Shown in pieces: positions 41,993 to 49,650 of a stretch of 49,650 nt of DNA. This DNA comes from JBBIOI01 sp037443425 (GTDB taxonomy: Bacteria > Desulfobacterota > BSN033 > UBA1163), in assembly GCA_037443425.1 (NCBI GenBank), contig JBBIOI010000007.1, positions 1 to 49,650 of the forward strand, read 5' to 3'. The notes beneath the pieces are model-generated. The model was not told the origin of the DNA, did not search any database, and saw only the letters and a program-made list of their open reading frames with translations. A program made the position numbers and the translations under genes. Each line of letters starts with the position of its first letter. The stretch's first letter is position 1.

Positions 41993-43072
41993 TTATCGTG
42001 ACCTTCTGTAATATGATCCTAAGAGTTTCAAAAAGATAACCTTTTCTTCCATCTCCTTTAAAGCCTGATTAATATCTGGATCTTCAACATGACCTTCAAA
42101 GTCTATAAAGAAAAGATATTCCCATGGCCTTCCCTTTATAGGTCGAGATTCAATCTTTGTAAGATTAATTCCCCTCTCAGAAAAGATTTTAAGTGTTCTA
42201 AAGAGAGAGCCAGGGACATGGGGGATGGATAAAAGGACAGATGTTTTATCCTTTCCTGTCCTTTTTGAAATTTGCTTAGAAAGGATAAAGAATCGAGTGT
42301 AATTATTTGAACAATCTTCGATGTGTGAGTATATTATTTTTAAACCATATACCCTGGCTGCAAAATCGCTTGCAATGGCTGCGCTGTTAATTTCCCTTGA
42401 TGCAAGTTCTGCTGCTTTTGCAGTACTTGATGTCTCTAATAATTTAACCTTAGGATAATTCCTTTTAATCCATTTTGAACATTGAGCAAAGGCCTGTGGA
42501 TGTGAATAAATTACCTTAATATCTTTCGGGTTTTCATTTATTGAAAGTAGGCAGTGAGAGACCTTAATGGAGATCTCGCCTGAAATCTTCACCTCATGCT
42601 CGATAAACATATCCAGAGTTTGGTTAACTACACCCTCTATAGAATTCTCAACAGGCACAACTCCATATTCTGATTCCCCATTCTCAACTGCTTCAAAAAC
42701 ATCATCTATATTTTCTTTAGGAATGGCATCTACAGAACTACCAAAATTTTTTATACATGCCAGATGAGTATAACTTCCAGTTGGGCCAAGGTAAGTAACG
42801 ACATGTTTCTTAACCAATGAGCGACAGGCAGAAATTATCTCATTAAAAACATTCCTAACAGATTCATTAGAAATAGGTCCTTGATTTATCGAGCTTAGAA
42901 AGTCCAGGATTTCATATTCACGCAGAGGGTCATAGGTTTCTATATCACCTTCCTTTTTTAACCTTCCGATCTCCATAGAAAGTCCTGCTCTCTGATTTAG
43001 GAGATGAAGGATCTCCTTGTCTAATTTGTCAATTTTTTTTCTAATAGATTTTATCTTCTCTTCTAAACTCAT
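41993..43072 (-). CDS. pheA: chorismate mutase/prephenate dehydratase (P-protein)
   Basis: The 359-residue protein has an AroQ chorismate mutase (~1-85; IRKKIDKLDKEILHLLNQRA), a prephenate dehydratase domain with YLGPTGSYTHLA and NNYTRFFIL, and a C-terminal ACT domain (PGSLFRTLKIF; ESRPIKGRPWEYLFFID). The ESRP motif marks Phe-binding, so Phe feedback is likely. ATG 43072 follows GGAG, 8 bases away; an upstream in-frame start is at 43144. It overlaps aroC by 32 bases. A prephenate dehydrogenase for Tyr was not seen. Confidence 0.94.
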   Translation of the reverse strand: MSLEEKIKSIRKKIDKLDKEILHLLNQRAGLSMEIGRLKKEGDIETYDPLREYEILDFLSSINQGPISNESVRNVFNEIISACRSLVKKHVVTYLGPTGSYTHLACIKNFGSSVDAIPKENIDDVFEAVENGESEYGVVPVENSIEGVVNQTLDMFIEHEVKISGEISIKVSHCLLSINENPKDIKVIYSHPQAFAQCSKWIKRNYPKVKLLETSSTAKAAELASREINSAAIASDFAARVYGLKIIYSHIEDCSNNYTRFFILSKQISKRTGKDKTSVLLSIPHVPGSLFRTLKIFSERGINLTKIESRPIKGRPWEYLFFIDFEGHVEDPDINQALKEMEEKVIFLKLLGSYYRRSR

Positions 43073-44129
43073 ATCTTTCTCCAGTAGAGTTTTGACGTAA
43101 TAGGTGGTCAACAAGAACAATTGCAACCATAGACTCACAGACAATGTTAATTCTCGGGATTGGAGATATATCGTGACGTCCCTTAATGTTTAAAGAAACT
43201 GGTTGATTAGAATTGTTTATTGTCATCTGCGTGATTTTAATTGAAGGAACAGGTTTTACGGCTACACGAAGAATAATATCTTCTCCACTGGATATTCCCC
43301 CAATGATCCCTCCAGAATCGTTCTTTAGAAAACCATCTGGAGATATAGGATCATTTGCTTCTGATCCAAACATCCTGGCTATATTAAACCCAGCACCTAT
43401 CTCTACAGCACGAATTGCACCAATGCTTAATAAGGCCTTTCCTAAATCAGCCTCAAGTTTGTCAAAAACAGGCTCTCCAAGTCCTGGAGGACATCCCCGT
43501 ATGAGAATCTCAACAACTCCGCCTAAGGTGTCACCTCTTGATCTTGCATATTCAATCTTTTTTTCCATCTGGCTAAGGACTTTTGGATCAGGGCATCTTA
43601 AACTATTTTTTTCAATCTCATTGTAGTCTATACTTTCTATGCTAATTCCTCCTAACTCTTTTGTATAAGAGATGATCTCTATCCCTCTTTCTTTTAAAAT
43701 CTTTTTTGCTACTGCCCCTGCTGCAACTCTTGAGGTAGTCTCTCTTGCAGATGCCCTTCCACCTCCACGGTAGTCTCTGATGCCATATTTTTTTTGATAT
43801 GTAAAATCAGCATGCCCTGGCCGAAAGATATCTTTTATTTCTTCATATGGTGATGAATCGATATCTTCATTCCAAATGATCATGGAAATAGGTGTTCCAG
43901 TAGTTTTACCTTGAAAAACACCCGAGAGGATTTCGACTCGATCCCTTTCTATTCTCTGCGTTGAAAGAGGACTGTTACATGGCCGTCTCTTCTCCATCTC
44001 CTTCATGATATCTTCTTCTGAAATCTCTATTTTAGGTGGACAGCCATCAATTACAACTCCAACAGCCTTACCATGAGATTCCCCCCATGTAGTTACTCTA
44101 AAGAGCGTACCAATCGTGTTTCCTGCCAA
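43041..44129 (-). CDS. aroC: chorismate synthase
   Basis: The 362-residue enzyme has the family signature GESHGKAVGVVIDGCPP near the N-terminus and YRGGGRASARETTSRVAAGA. It converts EPSP to chorismate using reduced FMN. It starts immediately after the aroK stop (adjacent bases). Confidence 0.95.
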   Translation of the reverse strand: MAGNTIGTLFRVTTWGESHGKAVGVVIDGCPPKIEISEEDIMKEMEKRRPCNSPLSTQRIERDRVEILSGVFQGKTTGTPISMIIWNEDIDSSPYEEIKDIFRPGHADFTYQKKYGIRDYRGGGRASARETTSRVAAGAVAKKILKERGIEIISYTKELGGISIESIDYNEIEKNSLRCPDPKVLSQMEKKIEYARSRGDTLGGVVEILIRGCPPGLGEPVFDKLEADLGKALLSIGAIRAVEIGAGFNIARMFGSEANDPISPDGFLKNDSGGIIGGISSGEDIILRVAVKPVPSIKITQMTINNSNQPVSLNIKGRHDISPIPRINIVCESMVAIVLVDHLLRQNSTGERYEFRREDKIY

Positions 44130-44654
44130 CTATATCATCCTTTCTTTCAGATTTATTAAAATTTGCTTGGCGACCTCATAAATATTAAGATTAGAGGTAT
44201 CAATCTCGAGATCTGAAAATGTTTTATAAATATAATCTCTTTTAGAAAGAACCTCTTTCACCTCTTCAAGAGCCCCTTTTCCACTTAGGGAGGGTCTACT
44301 TTTATTGGTTGAGTGATCCCTTTTTATCCGTTCAATCAAAATATCTGGTTTGGCTGTAAGCAAAACGATGAAGCCATTTTTTTTAAGGATTTCTCTATTT
44401 TCAGAGTCAAGAACTGCCCCACCCCCAACTGAGATAACAAAGTGGTTAAGGCCTGAAAGAGTAGAGATAATCTCCTTCTCCAGGGCTCTGAAATAAGGCC
44501 AGCCATGAAGTTCAACCATATCAGCAATAGAAATACCTTTTTGCTTTTCTATAAGTTCATCTGTATCAAGAAATGGCATATCCATACACTTAGAGAGTAT
44601 TCTACCGACTGTTGTCTTTCCAGATGCCCTTGGACCGATCATTATGATATTCAC
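44130..44654 (-). CDS. aroK: shikimate kinase
   Basis: The 174-residue P-loop kinase has Walker A GPRASGKTTVG (7-17) and shikimate-binding DTDELIEKQKG. VISVGGGAVLD matches the family Gly-rich segment. The lid region is KSRPSL. It starts 18 bases after aroA. Confidence 0.94.
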   Translation of the reverse strand: MNIIMIGPRASGKTTVGRILSKCMDMPFLDTDELIEKQKGISIADMVELHGWPYFRALEKEIISTLSGLNHFVISVGGGAVLDSENREILKKNGFIVLLTAKPDILIERIKRDHSTNKSRPSLSGKGALEEVKEVLSKRDYIYKTFSDLEIDTSNLNIYEVAKQILINLKERMI

Positions 44655-44672
44655 TCTTTGAATCCTTATTCT

Positions 44673-45941
44673 CTAATATTCAGCATATAGAGTTTTTAGT
44701 TTTTCCCAGAATTGTGGGAAAGATTTATTTACACAATCCTCTCTCGTAATCTTTACACCAGAGACTTTCAGTCCTGCTATAGCAAAGCTCATTGCTATTC
44801 GGTGATCATTATAAGTTTCAATCTCAATCCCTTTAGGGCTTCCTCCTTCTATTGTTAACCAATCCTGGCCAGATAGAACACGGATTCCCATCTTTTTTAA
44901 TTCATTTGTAAGCGCTTCAATCCTGTCAGATTCCTTAAAGCGAAGATGACCTATATTTTTTATAGTTGTTTTACCCTGTGCAAATGAAGCTGTAACAGCA
45001 AGTGTTGGTACAAGGTCAGGTGTATCACTCATATCGATTTCAATTCCACGAAGCTCCTTTCCCCTGATCTCAACCCAATTGGCTCCACGAATCACATTAC
45101 ATCCCATCTCTTCAAGAATATTAAGAAACCTGATATCTCCTTGGAGGGAATAGGGATTGATTTTTTCTACTCTTACCTTTCCACATGTAATGGCTGCGGC
45201 TGAAAAAAAGTAAGATGCATTTGAGGCATCAGCCTCAATCCAGTATTTCTGAGGTTTATAGAAGACTCCCGAAGGAACAGAAAAATATTTGTACCCTTCT
45301 CTTAAAACATTTATCCCGAATGAAGACATAGTATCGATTGTTATATCCAAATATGGTTTTGAAATAGGTTCTCCCTTAACTTCGATCTCTATACCTTTCT
45401 GTGAATAAGGGGCAATCATTAGAAGGGCAGAGATAAATTGACTGCTCTCCTTTCCTTCCGCCTGAGTATAGCCGCCTTTTAGCCCATTTGATTCAACACA
45501 GACTAACAATGAATTTTCATCTTCCAATGCATATGCATCTACACCTAAAGTTTTGAGACATTCGATCAAACCAATCATTGGTCTCTTTTTCATTCTGTAA
45601 TTTCCTTCAAGTAAAACTTTGCCTTTTATGAGAGAGGACATTGCAGTAAGAAATCTCATGGATGTCCCAGAATTTCCAACATATACCCTCTCTCTCGGGG
45701 GTAAAAGCCGACCGCCTGAGCCATATATATAGGCTTTATTGTCATCACTCCAGAGGATTGGAATCCCAAATTTCTTAAGGGCATCTGATGTATAATATGT
45801 ATCTTCGCTTTTTAAGGGATTTAGAAGGGTAGATTCACCATCTGCTAGAGAAGATATAATAAGGGCACGGTGTGTATAACTTTTTGAGCCTGGAATTTGT
45901 ATTATGGCATCTAAATTTTTTATTGGTTTAATCTCAATCAT
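44673..45941 (-). CDS. aroA: 3-phosphoshikimate 1-carboxyvinyltransferase
   Basis: The 422-residue EPSP synthase has the N-terminal PGSKSYTHRALII motif and the VGNSGTSMRFLTAM motif, with the C-terminal half holding DNSGT-equivalents such as EADASNASYF and RFKESDRI. It transfers enolpyruvyl to shikimate 3-phosphate. It begins one base after aroE. Confidence 0.95.
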   Translation of the reverse strand: MIEIKPIKNLDAIIQIPGSKSYTHRALIISSLADGESTLLNPLKSEDTYYTSDALKKFGIPILWSDDNKAYIYGSGGRLLPPRERVYVGNSGTSMRFLTAMSSLIKGKVLLEGNYRMKKRPMIGLIECLKTLGVDAYALEDENSLLVCVESNGLKGGYTQAEGKESSQFISALLMIAPYSQKGIEIEVKGEPISKPYLDITIDTMSSFGINVLREGYKYFSVPSGVFYKPQKYWIEADASNASYFFSAAAITCGKVRVEKINPYSLQGDIRFLNILEEMGCNVIRGANWVEIRGKELRGIEIDMSDTPDLVPTLAVTASFAQGKTTIKNIGHLRFKESDRIEALTNELKKMGIRVLSGQDWLTIEGGSPKGIEIETYNDHRIAMSFAIAGLKVSGVKITREDCVNKSFPQFWEKLKTLYAEY

Positions 45942-45942
45942 C

Positions 45943-46749
45943 TCAACCTCTTTCTAATACATTTATTAGATCTTCTTTGATCTTTAAAATATCAGGCTTT
46001 GTGCCAGTCCAGATCTCAAATTGGTATGCCCCTTGATAAGAAAGCATGGAAAGTCCATTGATTGTAAGACATCCGCGCTCTTCAGCCTCTCTAAGGAGTC
46101 TCGTTTTTAAAGGTTTGTACACTGTATCCATAACAATCATTCCTTTACGCAGGTAATGTTTTGGAAGAGGAGTCTCGTTTTCCAAAGGATACATCCCAAC
46201 AGGAGTGGAATTGATAATGATATCTACTTCAGAGGTAGGTTCTTTTAAGTAGAGACATCCAAACTCCTCAGCCAGTTCTTTTGCCCTATCAATAGAACGA
46301 TTTGTGATGATTACCTGGCAACCTGCTCTACTTAAGCCGTAGACAATTGCGCGTGATGCCCCTCCTGCTCCTAAAACAAGGATTTTTTTCTCATCTAAAT
46401 CTGTAACTTCTTTTAGTGCCTCCAATGCCCCTAACCAATCGGTGTTAAAGCCTAAAAGGTTTCCCTCATGGTTTAATATTGTATTTACAGCCTTTATCTT
46501 CTTAGCAATCGGATCAATTTCATCAAGATATTTAACTACCTCTGTTTTAAAAGGAATCGTAACGCTTAGCCCCCTAATTCCAAGGGCCTTTATCCCTTTT
46601 AAGGCATCGCTGAGGTTATTAATTTCAAAGGCAAGATAGACAGCATTTATACCTGCTCGTTTAAAACTTACGTTATGGATTATAGGGCTTAAACTATGGC
46701 GGACAGGGTTACCTATAACGCCATATAAACTGGTAGAGGCATCTAACAT
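45943..46749 (-). CDS. aroE: shikimate dehydrogenase
   Basis: The 268-residue NADP enzyme has the substrate motif GVIGNPVRHSLSPIIHN, catalytic Lys in VTIPFKTEV, and Rossmann site VLGAGGASRAIVYG. NSTPVGMYP is the family motif. It overlaps aroD by 7 bases. Confidence 0.95.
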   Translation of the reverse strand: MLDASTSLYGVIGNPVRHSLSPIIHNVSFKRAGINAVYLAFEINNLSDALKGIKALGIRGLSVTIPFKTEVVKYLDEIDPIAKKIKAVNTILNHEGNLLGFNTDWLGALEALKEVTDLDEKKILVLGAGGASRAIVYGLSRAGCQVIITNRSIDRAKELAEEFGCLYLKEPTSEVDIIINSTPVGMYPLENETPLPKHYLRKGMIVMDTVYKPLKTRLLREAEERGCLTINGLSMLSYQGAYQFEIWTGTKPDILKIKEDLINVLERG

Positions 46750-47444
46750 CCTAATATCTTATAAACCTCCCTCATCTGTTCTATAGTGAGTTGACCTGGT
46801 GCAGATTTTTTACCATCATTTATAGAAGCATATGTCCAGGCTGCTCCCAAGATGGGTGAAATGATACGACTAATCCTTCCTTTTCGTCCCATTGTAAAGG
46901 CCAATACCTTTTTGCCTCTTTTTTTAGCATATGGGATAAGTGATAAGATGCGAAGATTATCCCCGTAAGATCTTGCATAGGTTACAATCTTTACTATATC
47001 TGGTCGAAATTCGTTTGCCTTTTCAAAAATCCTTTGAATCTCAATAGTTGAGGGCGTTTTTTCGAAATCATGATAGGAGATTATGATTTTTGCGCCTCTT
47101 TTATTCTTTAAGAGATTTAATAACTCTTCTTTTTCGCTTCTTAATTCTATATCCACATAGTCGACTCCAAACCTAATGGCTTCTTTTAATGTCATAAATC
47201 TTTTCTTTTCGCTTCCTTCCCATCTTCCACCTTCTTCTCTCTTCCTGTTCGTAAAGATGATTGGATTCTCTTTTATGCTGAAAAAGGATTTAAAATCAAA
47301 CGACCTTAAATAATCCCTTCGTATCTCTATAAGATCACACTGGGTGTTTGCCTTTTTCATAGATCTTAAGGCACTTTCAATCGTGGTTTCTACGATGGGG
47401 ATACAGATTTTTATTCTTCTTTCATCTTTCAATAATCGTTTCAT
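46743..47444 (-). CDS. aroD: type I 3-dehydroquinate dehydratase
   Basis: The 233-residue enzyme has the Schiff-base Lys in DIVKIVTYA and the catalytic His in ISYHDFEKTPS, which mark the type I class. The end has GQLTIEQMREVY. It overlaps aroB' by 23 bases. Confidence 0.94.
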   Translation of the reverse strand: MKRLLKDERRIKICIPIVETTIESALRSMKKANTQCDLIEIRRDYLRSFDFKSFFSIKENPIIFTNRKREEGGRWEGSEKKRFMTLKEAIRFGVDYVDIELRSEKEELLNLLKNKRGAKIIISYHDFEKTPSTIEIQRIFEKANEFRPDIVKIVTYARSYGDNLRILSLIPYAKKRGKKVLAFTMGRKGRISRIISPILGAAWTYASINDGKKSAPGQLTIEQMREVYKILGC

Positions 47445-48414
47445 CTATCTGTACTCCAAAATGTCTTCCTTTTTTCTCGCGATAGACGAGGACTTCACTC
47501 CCTTCTTTAAGATCAACAATAGATAAGGCCTTTCCATCGGGTTGAGTAAGTCGAATGGTTTCAGCATTCTGAAGTATTATAGAAATAATCTCACCACTTT
47601 GTTCTGCTTCTATCAGTATAAGGGGTCTTTTCTCTATCTTTGCTCTTCCAACGACTGCATGAGAACTTTCTCCCTTAAAATTCACTACTAATGCCTTATC
47701 ACCTGCTCTTACCTCAGAAAGATACTTGGTATTGCCATTTGCCATTCGTATATAAGCATGGACAGGTCCGGCATTAACCCTGAACGGCCTTGTATTGACA
47801 AAAGGGTTATCTACGTTTTCAGAATGGATCAAAAACAGTGCCCTACTACTGTTTCCAACGAGCATACCTTCTCCTGAAGACATAGCTGAACAGATATCGA
47901 CACAAACTCGGTCACCAATACCAAGAGGTTCTACTCGCTTAACATGGGCTATTGTTAAGTCAATATTTTCACTTTTATTTTTTAATTCCTTTACAATCTT
48001 TCTAACGACATCTGGATCTTGATGGTTAACGATAACTCCTTCTACACCTTTTTCGAGTATTCCAAAGGCTGTTTCACCTTCCTTCAGATTATCTATCTCA
48101 ACAAAGATATTGTTTCTCCTGCTTAATAGATTCTCGAGTGGTATGATCTTCCAGTCCCCATTTTTTACAATTACTTTTTTTGAAGGACTGATGGAAATAA
48201 TCTCTTCCTCATCTTCTTTGTTTTTAACCTCCATCTCAATAACATCTTGCCCTATTTTAATATCACCACCTTCTGAGACGATGGGTATAAGACCTATCTT
48301 TTTCACCTCTTCCTCCATTCCAGAGGGAATCCAGATTGCATCTGCTCCTGATTCTACTGCTGCCTGGGCGATTTCCTTTTTCCATGGGATTGATTTTACC
48401 CATACCTTTTTCAT
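47422..48414 (-). CDS. 3-dehydroquinate synthase II (archaeal type)
   Basis: The 330-residue protein belongs to the AroB' family (MKKVWVKSIPWKKEIAQAAV at the start; GIGDRVCVDICSAMSSGEG and GMLVGNSSRALFLIHSE in the middle; FRVNAGPVHAYIRMANGNTK later). It oxidatively deaminates and cyclises ADTH to 3-dehydroquinate with NAD. A GAGGGAGGCG site precedes ATG. It follows aroA' after 69 bases. Confidence 0.93.
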   Translation of the reverse strand: MKKVWVKSIPWKKEIAQAAVESGADAIWIPSGMEEEVKKIGLIPIVSEGGDIKIGQDVIEMEVKNKEDEEEIISISPSKKVIVKNGDWKIIPLENLLSRRNNIFVEIDNLKEGETAFGILEKGVEGVIVNHQDPDVVRKIVKELKNKSENIDLTIAHVKRVEPLGIGDRVCVDICSAMSSGEGMLVGNSSRALFLIHSENVDNPFVNTRPFRVNAGPVHAYIRMANGNTKYLSEVRAGDKALVVNFKGESSHAVVGRAKIEKRPLILIEAEQSGEIISIILQNAETIRLTQPDGKALSIVDLKEGSEVLVYREKKGRHFGVQIDETIIER

Positions 48415-48483
48415 ATCGCCTCCCTCCTCGTATATTTTGTTTCTTAAGAATTTTCTTCCATCTCCTTTTGAGCAACTGATATT

Positions 48484-49251
48484 TTAATTTATATGGCTGT
48501 TGTGGACTATTTCTGAGATAGCCCTAACTATTTTAGTAGGGTCATCATGCTGAAAAACGTTTCTTCCGATTGAAACTCCCGCCCCTCCAGCAGTGATGGC
48601 ACCTTTAACCATCTTAATTACGTCTTCATCTGTTTCCATTTTTTCTCCGCCTGCGATAACTACAGGTACAAAACATCCATCAACTACTTCTTCAAAACTT
48701 TCTGGAGAGCCTGTGTAAGGGACCTTGACAATATCAGCCCCCAACTCAGCTCCTACACGTGCAGCATGTTTAACCAGTTTTACATCATATTCATTTCTAA
48801 TATTGGGCCCCCTTGTGTACATCATTGCCAAAAGAGGTATACCCCACTCCATTGAGAGTTTTGAAATCCTTCCTAAGTCTTTTATCATTTCCTTCTCATC
48901 TTCTGAACCGAGATTTATATGGACCGAGATGCCATCAGCCCCAAGCTTAATGGCTTCCTCAACCTCACACACCATAACCTTGGAATTAGGAGAAAGACCG
49001 ATTCTTGTGCTTGCGGAAAGATGAATGATAAGGCCGATTTCTAATCCTTCTGGGAATTTTCCACTCTTCAATAGTCCTTTATGGATAACAACTGCATTGG
49101 CACCACCTTTTGTGACAGCTTCGATTGTTTTATCCATACATGTGAGTCCATTTATCGGTCCAATCGTTACTCCATGATCCATTGGAACAATTACTGTTTT
49201 TCCTGAATGGGGATTCATGATTCTTTGCATTCGGATAATTTTACCTATCAT
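48484..49251 (-). CDS. 2-amino-3,7-dideoxy-D-threo-hept-6-ulosonate synthase (archaeal AroA')
   Basis: The 255-residue class I aldolase joins 6-deoxy-5-ketofructose 1-phosphate with aspartate semialdehyde. Motifs include IVPMDHGVTIGPINGL and Schiff-base Lys in DIVKVPYTGSPESF, with GGEKMETDEDV. It replaces DAHP synthase. AAGGAGGAG lies 5 bases before the ATG. It is the first structural gene after the attenuator. Confidence 0.94.
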   Translation of the reverse strand: MIGKIIRMQRIMNPHSGKTVIVPMDHGVTIGPINGLTCMDKTIEAVTKGGANAVVIHKGLLKSGKFPEGLEIGLIIHLSASTRIGLSPNSKVMVCEVEEAIKLGADGISVHINLGSEDEKEMIKDLGRISKLSMEWGIPLLAMMYTRGPNIRNEYDVKLVKHAARVGAELGADIVKVPYTGSPESFEEVVDGCFVPVVIAGGEKMETDEDVIKMVKGAITAGGAGVSIGRNVFQHDDPTKIVRAISEIVHNSHIN

Positions 49252-49274
49252 AAGTCTCCTCCTTGACCTAAAAT

Positions 49275-49307
49275 AAAAAAGGCCGTGAGAAGAATCTTCC
49301 CACGGCC
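49275..49307 (-). terminator. aro attenuator terminator 2
   Basis: On the minus strand GGCCGTGGGAAGA pairs with TCTTCTCACGGCC (one G-U wobble) and is followed by TTTTTTATTTT. It lies 24 bases before the aroA' start. Its 5' arm (49307-49295) can also pair with the 3' arm of terminator 1 (49333-49321). Confidence 0.88.
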
Positions 49308-49313
49308 CAAAAA

Positions 49314-49356
49314 TGAAAAAGGCCGTGGGTAGAATTTTGATCTACCCACGGCCTTT
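49314..49356 (-). terminator. aro attenuator terminator 1
   Basis: On the minus strand AAAGGCCGTGGGTAGA pairs with TCTACCCACGGCCTTT, 16 pairs, then TTTTTCATTTTT. Its 5' arm GTGGGTAGATC can pair instead with the leader segment GATCTGCCCAC (49403-49393), 11 pairs with one G-U wobble. Confidence 0.9.
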
Positions 49357-49445
49357 ATTGACTTAACTAAGATTAAAGATCAGCCAACAGCAGTGGGCAG
49401 ATCCCTCCGTTAAAGTAAAACCAATAAAAGCTCTGCCAACTGCTG
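49321..49445 (-). promoter_or_regulatory. aro attenuator, alternative hairpins
   Basis: Segment 1 (49445-49430, CAGCAGTTGGCAGAGC) pairs with segment 2 (49403-49388, GATCTGCCCACTGCTG): 15 of 16 positions including one G-U wobble. Segment 2 can pair with segment 3 (the 5' arm of terminator 1), and 3 pairs with 4 to terminate. Segment 1 lies in the Phe-Ser-Ser-Trp-Gln-Ser codons and the aromatic run follows directly, so a ribosome stalled there would expose segment 2. Confidence 0.88.
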
Positions 49446-49465
49446 AAATTAATAGGCTGATTCAT
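49373..49465 (-). CDS. aro operon leader peptide rich in Phe, Tyr and Trp
   Basis: A 30-residue frame begins MNQPINFSSW, continues QSFYWFYF and ends with NGGICPLLLADL. Eight of residues 7-18 are aromatic: four Phe, two Tyr, two Trp. AAAAAGGAAC precedes the ATG by about 5 bases. The codons sit over attenuator segment 1 and just before segment 2, which fits sensing of all three aromatic amino acids. The product itself probably has no role. Confidence 0.9.
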   Translation of the reverse strand: MNQPINFSSWQSFYWFYFNGGICPLLLADL

Positions 49466-49487
49466 TTTTGTTCCTTTTTGTGAGATA

Positions 49488-49516
49488 AATCTAACACAAT
49501 AAAAAATTATTGTCAA
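49488..49516 (-). promoter_or_regulatory. aro operon promoter
   Basis: On the minus strand TTGACA (49516-49511) and TAGATT (49493-49488) are 17 bases apart. The start of transcription would be near 49481, about 15 bases before the leader ATG, leaving room for its ribosome binding site. Confidence 0.8.
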
Positions 49517-49548
49517 GACTAACAATTTTTTTGGAGTTTCCTGAGTTT

Positions 49549-49650
49549 TTATCCGAAGTGAAAACAGAGCTGAAAATCATCAAGGTTGTTTGGTTTAACT
49601 CCCCGCAATGCTGTCTTATCCGGATAAAGGAGGTTATAGATCCCATCAGC
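49549..49650 (-). CDS. C-terminal end of an unidentified protein
   Basis: A frame open to the right edge encodes 33 residues ending LDDFQLCFHFG, with TAA at 49549-49551. It begins ADGIYNLLYPDKTALRGVK. It ends 33 bases before the aro promoter. No family is recognised and so short an open frame could be chance. Confidence 0.4.
   Translation of the reverse strand, partial: ADGIYNLLYPDKTALRGVKPNNLDDFQLCFHFG

Overview
The window looks like chromosomal DNA of an anaerobic, AT-rich bacterium. It most resembles the deltaproteobacterial lineage now called Desulfobacterota, but that placement is inferred from gene content and is only moderately secure. The pointers are an archaeal-type entry to the shikimate pathway, a flavodiiron protein, XdhC and DGC-type accessory proteins, DUF362, a cytoplasmic molybdopterin oxidoreductase and many [4Fe-4S] proteins. 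No rRNA, tRNA, CRISPR array or prophage was seen.

Layout. 1-1.6 kb: start of a DGC-like protein, an Fe-S domain protein and XdhC, all on the minus strand. 2.1-8.9 kb: a MntP-like exporter, then phoB-phoR and pstSCAB behind three 11-base PhoB-type repeats; there is no phoU. 9.0-10.9 kb (minus): cysE, an IscU-like scaffold and a QueG-like Fe-S protein. 11.5-15.4 kb (plus): lexA, a RecA-like protein without a P-loop, a small helical protein and a family-B DNA polymerase whose proofreading motifs look lost. This is a probable SOS mutagenesis cassette. 15.5-23.1 kb: DUF255 protein, methyltransferase, lipoprotein, flavodiiron protein, second IscU, PmbA/TldD pair. 23.1-29.1 kb (minus): hydroxyacyl-CoA dehydrogenase, cyclase, PAP2, HAD phosphatase and a fused molybdenum oxidoreductase.

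29.2-37.05 kb (minus) is a complete trp operon (a degenerate trpD paralogue, then trpE-G-D-C-F-B-A). 37.5-39.6 kb is an insertion sequence that has split a DUF362 gene. 39.6-49.5 kb (minus) is an aromatic supra-operon: aroA', aroB' (archaeal-type), aroD, aroE, aroA, aroK, aroC, pheA, a GNAT protein and the broken DUF362 gene.

The most striking result is that both aromatic operons start with an unannotated ribosome-mediated attenuator. Each has a sigma-70-type promoter and a short leader peptide: 28 aa with Trp-Trp-Cys-Trp for trp, and 30 aa rich in Phe, Tyr and Trp for aro. Each also has an antiterminator segment and two tandem intrinsic terminators. In both, the 3' arm of terminator 1 can pair with the 5' arm of terminator 2, so a ribosome stall could disarm both in a domino-like chain. 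The two leaders resemble each other in peptide ends and RNA arms, suggesting duplication. Together they would let one genome tune the common aromatic trunk to three amino acids and the Trp branch to Trp alone.
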